Positions 56,702 to 64,000 of a DNA stretch of 64,000 nt are shown here, one piece after another. The DNA lies in NCBI GenBank assembly GCA_950106755.1, contig OX467083.1, positions 1,525,501-1,589,500 on the forward strand. The letters run 5' to 3'. This stretch comes from Climacium dendroides. Taxonomy: Eukaryota; Streptophyta; Bryopsida; Hypnales; Climaciaceae. Each line of letters starts with the position of its first letter. The stretch's first letter is position 1. The notes below the pieces were generated by a model, which was given only the letters and a program-made list of their open reading frames with translations, was not told where the DNA came from and did not search any database. Both the position numbers and the translations under genes were made by a program.

Positions 56702-58502
56702 GGTGGCTGAAACTCTCTCAGTCGAAGTCAATTATGAATCTGGCAATCGATCGATCGAACGTTTGGCGCAACTAGCTCGCTACTGATTTCAATGCTGTCG
56801 AGTATATAGTCACTGTACGTAATTAAGAGACGCGAGTCCAAGCTCCTTGAGATTCTGTCCCACTCCCTCGGCTGAAGAGCTGCTTTGCAGAATATATTAC
56901 CTGCAATCGTGCTTATTCCCCGACGGAGGATTGAAACTGATGGGATAACAAGTGGAAGAAAGGTTCGTAGAGAAAGCAATCTGCAATTTCACGTGCGTGC
57001 ACACCCAGTCTGTTACGTTAAATACGGTCTTTACAAGATGTATTGAATGACGTAGTACCTTAACGAATTCGATGAACTCCAAACAATGCAATATCGCGTA
57101 AACAGTACAAATTCTTCGTCTGAGTATTAATTATCGAAAGAAAACAACGGCCACTTCAAATCCTCGCTCCCTGCAACGTCCAACGAAACAAGCAATCCAG
57201 GATCGGATAACAACATTACTTCTACGAGCTCGGACTGATTTGTGCATACCAAACGCTGCTGTCAGTACTCAATCGCAGCTCTACTGTCACCGCGCGCACG
57301 TATTGCAAACAACTCGCTCGCTCTCCAAATTGGGCGCCGCGCTAGCTAACACATAATTACGGTCTCTGGAAGTAGGAATCGAACACACTGATTTGAAGTG
57401 GACATCCGTTCGGTGTGTCTACTCGGTCGAATCACTCTCCAAATGGAAATGGGAGCAGCATCGGAAATGGTGTCACAGAAAATGGCGAAGCTCACTCGAC
57501 GGCCCCGATCCATATTTACATATTCAAAAGCAAGAGTAAGAATGGTGGGCCAAGATGTAGAGTAAACCTGCCAATCAGCGAACACACGGAATTCAAATCC
57601 TTCTCCACAATATTATTACAAAACCTTGCAAGCTCTTAAACTTTGCACGATTATTAAATGCCATGGTAACATTCACTTCCAAAAAATAGAGTGCAAGGAG
57701 ATTTCCTCTTGCAAATTTCATTCCAACTTGAAGGTAAGAGGCCCAAAATCTTTTGGAAAAACACCTACAACCCTTCACTGCACACGTTGTGGTGATTATC
57801 CTATTTGCTTCTTGACCAGTTGTTTGTTTGTTGTTCGGTTGTCTTCCAATGAATGGGATAGTCAATGTCTAGTGATTGGAATTGTTTGGTAAAGGGTATG
57901 TTTATTCTATATTCTTATCAGGATTGAGTTTTCTTAAAATAAATTTGATTCAAATAGAAGAATCCAATATGAAACACTTGGTGTCCCATGTATGCAACTC
58001 CCATGTTATATGGCCCTCCATTATAATCACTCACAATGTAGTTTACTTTAATCTCAAGGAGAATAATTTGTTTTAATGTAGAGAATTCTTGTTGGTAGCT
58101 TTTTCAACAAAGAAATCAAAAATGTAATTAAATACATGAAATGAATATTTTGAAGACAATAATAGCATTAAAAAAACTAATTATATGCAGTTTTTTTACT
58201 ATGCATGTATCGTAGGCCAAACTATCCAACTTTGAAGGCTTTCTAATAAAATTTTAAGATTTTTCATTTATAAATAAAATTCTATGAATGATTTTTAATT
58301 TTAATTAGAGGGAACTTCTTGTATGGATGTTTTATGCATGTGTTTCAATTCTTCATATACATAGTGTGAAGTTTTTTTAAATTAAATATATAATCTAAGA
58401 ATTTCTACATCTCATTTTATTTAATTTTGGTGTTGACTTCATTTTGATATACTTTTTACAAAATTAAATCCATCTTCTAAGTCATTTTAATGTTGACAAT
58501 CC
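56064..58502 (+). repeat. Left arm of a large inverted repeat
   Basis: Mirrors 61569-64000: position p pairs with about 120071 minus p in the inner part, shifting by 1 and then 7 bp through small indels. The inner 1.7-1.8 kb is almost identical between arms, with several long open frames reproduced without change (for example 57346-57585 versus 62486-62725). The arm ends sharply at 58502. Its outer limit is unknown because the right arm runs off the window. Confidence 0.93.
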
Positions 58503-61500
58503 CTACATATAAGACTAGAGAATCAATTTGAAATTTTAATTTCTTTGAATAATGATTTAAATAATTTTTTTGAGCTACCTAGGTTGCTTGCCAAGCAATG
58601 AAAATGAGATATTGCACGATAACTTCCAACCATGGAATCAAAAGTTATGAAAATTGTGTAGCCTTGACGCTATTTCTTGGGAAAATATTGTGTGAAATTT
58701 TTAGTAAAAAGAAATAAAGATTCCATTTGTAATGAGCTGTCTAAAATTGTTATGGCGCCAGAAAATGCAATTTAATGCTTTGGGGGGTTAATAGAATTCT
58801 AAGATTTTTATAGTATGTAGAATTCTACATTTTGTAGATTTATACATTTTGTAGATTTTGAAATCTAAAAATTCTACAAGTCACAAACAAGTCGTGAATG
58901 AACTACAAACAAGTTGTAAATAAGTCACTAATAAGTCACAAACATGTCATAGACTAGTCACAAATGTGTTGCAAACAAGCCATAGATGAGTGGCATTAAA
59001 GTTACAAATGAGTCACAAACAAATCATACATTAGTCACAAATGAGTTGTCATTAAGTTGTACTACTAACCAATTGAGTAATCGACCTCACTTGGCAGCAG
59101 ATACCTCATAAGCAACCATTCATAAAGCACATTAATGAAGTTCCAAGTAAGTTGACAAATGAGAAACAATCCCATTTTGCCTTGCAAATACAATACGACT
59201 AGAAAACTTGTCTACAATGATTGGGGCCCTCTAGATTTTCACCAATTATAAATGTCTAATGCAACCCCCAAACCAATTGTTTTTTATAGTCATAAAATCC
59301 TTCATTTTCTTCTAGTGATTGAAATTCAATTCACTAATTCAAAAATCTTGATTGTCATGCACTCATTTCGTAAAATTTGCACACTTCTCAATCCGAACCC
59401 CAAAATTCTTGACCCATAGAATTGATGTTCATTGTCCAAGCCATCATTTTCACTATAACACACTTAAACACACACCAACACACTCAATCACACTTATTGG
59501 CAACCACCTACCGATACCACCGTAAACATTGTAAACAGAAAAGATAGAACATACATCACTTCTAGTCAAAGGATGCACGTCCTTTCCATGTGTAATAGAA
59601 TTCAAGCCTAGGGAGATTATTCTCTGTAATTTAATGTATACATCTAAGGTAAGAGAATATTTGATATGGATCTATTTACCTTCATTATTGTATTTAAGAT
59701 GATCAAATTTTTACATAAAAAGCTACTAAGGGAATATTTCTAATACCCTAAGATTTTTTTTATATATTCATTTATGCACTTTTATAGTAAGGCTATTTTA
59801 CATATAAAACTTATTTGTTCAATTTTTTCATACACATATATAGTATGCACCATAAAACCAATGTTTTATGTTTATATTTAGTTTTTTTATAGATATGCAA
59901 TACTAATACCGTGGAACAATTTCAAATTATAGTAAATAAGAATGTGCAATTTAATCTTAGTTTTTAATATTTCTAAATTCTATGCCATTTATTCTAACTA
60001 ACCTAGTACGGAGAAGAACAAGCAACATCACAAAGCATCAAACATAGTATGGTGCTAAAACTATAAAAGAATACCAATACCAACAATATAATGTGAACAA
60101 CATAAAAAATTTGGCATCCAAAAAACACTATAGATTCACACAAGAAACATGACCTTCAATATAACATGGAGAGTATATATTTAATTTGCACATATGCATT
60201 TGCAATGGTTTAGAGTTTAGGATCAAAAAATAATAGAGTGTTTATAAAACAATAGTATAAAGAATATGGTTCTAAACATTTATAAGTATATGTACAAGTA
60301 CTACCAAATCTACTTGTCCATAAGGTCAAGCCACACTTTCAATGTCACCCATATAGCTTTAATATTGGCAAACTCCCATCTCTTTCCTAAGATAAACTGC
60401 TTAGGTAGCTTCATCAAGTTGCTATTGTCTGTATCTTCAAGTAAAGTGACCACTTGTAATCTGCACTTTGGTAATCATAACAACACAACCAACACATGTA
60501 TACAACAGACTAACTACATACCAATTCATCACTCTTCCCCCTAATTCTAACAATATTTTGAATACTCAACACATTTTATATAACACTAATTAACAATGAA
60601 TACTCCACCCCCCCCAACTAAATTTTTTGTTAACCTTATAATAACTTATATTACATATTTTGGGACATATTCTTTGACCTAGAATTGTGGGTAGAAATTA
60701 CCTACTTTAACATTTTACTAATTGGCCATTTGTAAAAATTTGATGGTGATGATGAGATTTTAACCAAAAGAAAGAAGTCAAAACCATTTTTTATGTTAAG
60801 AAATGCACGCACATGGGAAGTCTCTTTGCACAAATGTGGAGGATATAAAATAATGTATTTTTGGTTGCCCTTTGGTATGATCACTTTTGCTTACTATAGA
60901 AATGGACCACAAAAATTTCAGCTAAAAATCATTAATTTAAACCACTCAATAGTATTCAAAATTCCTAAATCAAAAGTGTGATAAATTCCAAAATTTATTT
61001 TTAAATATAAAATTATTTTTTAAAATAAAAAAAGATGCAATTACAATCAAAATATCTAGAAATATATTTTTTTGTTTTTGGCATTGGATTTTAATTTTTA
61101 AATAAAAAATTATAGCTTCGACAAAAACCAATTTTGCAAAAGACTTTGAGAAATGGTTGGTGTTTCTTTCAATGACTTATTTTTACATTTTTGGCAATAT
61201 AAATCATTACATGAAATAAATCTAGACATCAAATCTTCATGTCTTTAGGTTTTCTTTCTCTTCCCAAATTCCCATCTACACATGATTCTTTGAGACTTGC
61301 GTAATGATCATAAAGTACTTAGTGTCCACATTAGTTGTATCGTTGTAGAATAGACAAAAATGACTTATTTCGTATATTTTCATGCACTTGATCGAAATGT
61401 TGTAAGTTGTAGCTCTTAAAAACATTTCTAAGATTCAACATAGAGGATGTCATCCATCTTAGGAATTTCAAGATTGAACAAGTTTTCAGAAATGTTTCAC

Positions 61501-61568
61501 TACATGAGTTAATGCAATTGGTGCGCGATGCACTAAGCCTCGGTACATACCTATTACATTATAAGTAC
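58503..61568. other. Spacer of the inverted repeat
   Basis: Very AT-rich DNA, 3066 bp, with no gene. At 58560-58795 it holds a fragment that resembles 44020-44240 (GATTCCATTTGTAA versus AATTCCATTTGTAA and flanking words). A minisatellite follows at 58870. Confidence 0.55.
58870..59055. repeat. Degenerate minisatellite of AAGTCACAAACAAGT-type units
   Basis: About fifteen imperfect units of 10-12 bp, such as AAGTCACAAACA, AAGTTGTAAATA, TAGTCACAAATG and GAGTCACAAACA. The pattern is strongly periodic, but individual units are diverged. Confidence 0.75.
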
Positions 61569-64000
61569 GGGTTGTCAACATTAAAATGACTTAGAAGATG
61601 GATTTAATTTTGTAAAAAGTATATCAAAATGAAGTCAACACCAAAATTAAATAAAATGAGATGTAGAAATTCTTAGATTATATATTTAATTTAAAAAAAC
61701 TTCACACTATGTATATGAAGAATTGAAACACATGCATAAAACATCCATACAAGAAGTTCCCTCTAATTAAAATTAAAAATCATTCATAGAATTTTATTTA
61801 TAAATGAAAAATCTTAAAATTTTATTAGAAAGCCTTCAAAGTTGGATAGTTTGGCCTACGATACATGCATAGTAAAAAAACTGCATATAATTAGTTTTTT
61901 TAATGCTATTATTGTCTTCAAAATATTCATTTCATGTATTTAATTACATTTTTGATTTCTTTGTTGAAAAAGCTACCAACAAGAATTCTCTACATTAAAA
62001 CAAATTATTCTCCTTGAGATTAAAGTAAACTACATTGTGAGTGATTATAATGGAGGGCCATATAACATGGGAGTTGCATACATGGGACACCAAGTGTTTC
62101 ATATTGGATTCTTCTATTTGAATCAAATTTATTTTAAGAAAACTCAATCCTGATAAGAATATAGAATAAACATACCCTTTACCAAACAATTCCAATCACT
62201 AGACATTGACTATCCCATTCATTGGAAGACAACCGAACAACAAACAAACAACTGGTCAAGAAGCAAATAGGATAATCACCACAACGTGTGCAGTGAAGGG
62301 TTGTAGGTGTTTTTCCAAAAGATTTTGGGCCTCTTACCTTCAAGTTGGAATGAAATTTGCAAGAGGAAATCTCCTTGCACTCTATTTTTTGGAAGTGAAT
62401 GTTACCATGGCATTTAATAATCGTGCAAAGTTTAAGAGCTTGCAAGGTTTTGTAATAATATTGTGGAGAAGGATTTGAATTCCGTGTGTTCGCTGATTGG
62501 CAGGTTTACTCTACATCTTGGCCCACCATTCTTACTCTTGCTTTTGAATATGTAAATATGGATCGGGGCCGTCGAGTGAGCTTCGCCATTTTCTGTGACA
62601 CCATTTCCGATGCTGCTCCCATTTCCATTTGGAGAGTGATTCGACCGAGTAGACACACCGAACGGATGTCCACTTCAAATCAGTGTGTTCGATTCCTACT
62701 TCCAGAGACCGTAATTATGTGTTAGCTAGCGCGGCGCCCAATTTGGAGAGCGAGCGAGTTGTTTGCAATACGTGCGCGCGGTGACAGTAGAGCTGCGATT
62801 GAGTACTGACAGCAGCGTTTGGTATGCACAAATCAGTCCAAGCTCGTAGAAGTAATGTTGTTATCCGATCCTGGATTGCTTGTTTCGTTGGACGTTGCAG
62901 GGAGCGAGGATTTGAAGTGGCCGTTGTTTTCTTTCGATAATTAATACTCAGACGAAGAATTTGTACTGTTTACGCGATATTGCATTGTTTGGAGTTCATC
63001 GAATTCGTTAAGGTACTACGTCATTCAATACATCTTGTAAGACCGTGTTTAACGTAACAGACTGGGTGTGCACGCACGTGAAATTGCAGATTGCTTTCTC
63101 TACGAACATTTCTTCCACTTGTTATCCCATCAGTTTCAATCCTCCGTCGGGGAATAAGCACGATTGCAGGTAACATATTCTGCAAAGCAGCTCTTCAGCC
63201 GAGGGAGTGGGACAGATTCTCAAGGAGCTTGGACTCGCGTCTCTTAATTACGTACAGTGACTATATACTCGACAGCATTGAAATCAGTAGCGAGCTAGTT
63301 GCGCCAAACGTTCGATCGGTCGACTGCCAGATTCATAATTGACTTCGACTGAGAGAGTTTCAGCCACCATGGCGGACAGTTACCCTCCTGCCGGGACTCC
63401 GGAATTCGCCGTTCCGGAAGAGGATAATCTTCTTGTCGACCTCCATTCGTGCCTGACACTCGTGGCGAGGTTCACGATGCGACCTGCGCATTTCGAGGAA
63501 TACAACGAGCTCGTGCATAATTTCGAGGCTCAAAGCATAGCCTATGGGGAATTTCGGATTCGAATGGTAGCACTACTACAGAATTACGCCCACCTGGGAG
63601 TCTACTGGGACATTTTCAATCGTGTGATCAATGGCGAGGAGCAGATGCTGCAGGACAACCCTCTGTATCTCTACCCTATCGCCCTCTTTTTCTTGTTAAA
63701 TTTATTCCTTTACTCCGCACAGATCAGGGACCCACTCTGGAATGTGGAACAGGAACGCATGCTGGCCTCGCAGCGTGAATTGAGCCGTATACGAAGTCGA
63801 CAGTACCGTCTGGCAGGGGGAGATCCCGTAAGGGCTTTGGCTCCACGCCTCAACCCGGAATGGAATCTGGTTCTCGTGCTCGACTGGTTCCAAAATTGGG
63901 GTGCGGTGATGGTCATGGGAAGCGAAGATTACGACAGATACGCCACGCTCGTGCTCGCTGAACGTCTTGGACTCATTTCTCATGACACGTTCATGGAGGA
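61569..64000 (-). repeat. Right arm of a large inverted repeat (continues beyond window)
   Basis: Reverse complement of 56064-58502. The sharp inner boundary is at 61569. It includes the upstream region and first 210 codons of the second PAH-like gene. In the noncoding part differences are few, for example one base at about 62841 and a 1-bp indel near 63040. Confidence 0.93.
63369..64000 (+). CDS. Tandem PAH-like repeat protein (right-arm paralog), 5' part
   Basis: It starts at ATG 63369 in the same CCACCATGGCG context and stays open to the window edge, 210 complete codons. It begins MADSYPPAGTPEFAVPEEDN and shares FTMRPAHFEEYNELVHNF, GEFRIRMVALLQ, HLGVYWDIFNRVINGEEQML, YLYPIALFFLLNLFLYSAQ and NPEWNLVLVLDWF with the left copy. 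Identity is about 80 percent overall, but nearly total over residues ~85-148. It lacks three residues of the left copy after VALLQ. As a result the spacing L-L-x5-L-x3-W-x2-F exactly fits the PAH pattern without a gap. The second repeat begins at GSEDYDRYATLV and continues to SHDTFMEE at the window edge. It is transcribed away from its partner. Confidence 0.8.
   Translation, partial: MADSYPPAGTPEFAVPEEDNLLVDLHSCLTLVARFTMRPAHFEEYNELVHNFEAQSIAYGEFRIRMVALLQNYAHLGVYWDIFNRVINGEEQMLQDNPLYLYPIALFFLLNLFLYSAQIRDPLWNVEQERMLASQRELSRIRSRQYRLAGGDPVRALAPRLNPEWNLVLVLDWFQNWGAVMVMGSEDYDRYATLVLAERLGLISHDTFME

Noticed and set aside
56701..56731. Longer start (TTG at 56731) for the left PAH-like gene
   Set aside because: The right-arm copy shares ATG 63369 in a perfect CCACCATGG context, and plant nuclear genes rarely start at TTG.
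57346..58076. Conserved frames upstream of the PAH-like genes, identical in both arms
   Set aside because: Identity reflects the recent inverted duplication of all DNA here, not protein constraint; three overlapping frames on both strands are equally conserved.
1..64000. tRNA, rRNA, CRISPR arrays and bacterial-type operons
   Set aside because: None was seen. Intron-containing genes and MITEs show this is eukaryotic nuclear DNA, and the tandem repeats lack the spacer structure of CRISPR.

Overview
The window is nuclear DNA of a land plant. It has split genes with GT-AG introns and short GC-richer coding islands in very AT-rich intergenic DNA. The plant-type genes include a cytokinin-activating LOG enzyme, an arabinogalactan protein, a lectin receptor kinase relic, a BGAL17-like beta-galactosidase and a protein with a probable plastid transit peptide. 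CCCTAAA telomere-type repeats are also present. The lineage cannot be fixed from sequence alone; a non-seed plant is possible but unproven.

Layout. 1-1.3 kb: last three exons of a beta-galactosidase gene (+). 1.3-6.3 kb: AT-rich DNA with two copies of a 322-bp inverted-repeat MITE and a 162-bp tandem duplication. 6.3-8.1 kb: LOG gene (-, six exons). 11.9-12.7 kb: single-exon arabinogalactan protein (-). 13-20 kb: degenerate repeats. 20.3-22.4 kb: anamorsin/CIAPIN1 (DRE2) gene (+) whose last exon is not found; a third MITE copy lies just past its last visible splice donor. 25.7-27.2 kb: decayed L-type lectin receptor kinase (-), joined head to head with an inverted kinase fragment. 28.8-32.1 kb: five-exon metallo-beta-lactamase-fold gene (-), with a tandem repeat in intron 1 and telomere-type repeats in intron 4. 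33.8 kb: a decayed PAH-like gene fragment (+). 34.2-36.7 kb: complete six-exon TFIIF beta gene (-). 37-46 kb: simple repeats and nested TTAA-flanked elements. 46-49.2 kb: intron-containing TFIIF beta pseudogene (-) carrying MITEs. 51.4-53.4 kb: three-exon gene for a plastid-type protein of unknown family (+). 55.8-64 kb: a large inverted repeat, arms of at least 2.4 kb around a 3.07-kb spacer, with two divergently transcribed paralogous genes.

The most novel item is that last gene pair plus the fragment at 33.8 kb. They form a local family whose complete member has two tandem repeats. Each repeat follows the residue spacing of a SIN3-type paired amphipathic helix (PAH) and is followed by a hydrophobic segment. 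In the inverted repeat the noncoding upstream DNA of the two genes is almost identical, while their coding sequences differ at about one residue in five. The second main finding is transposon biology. One MITE family makes 4-bp variable target duplications, shown by a paralogous empty site inside this window. Other repeats sit precisely in TTAA targets with CC-starting inverted repeats, a piggyBac-like signature, and are nested inside each other.

The genes do not form a functional cluster. They are ordinary single eukaryotic genes, and the remaining structure is duplication, pseudogene formation and transposition.
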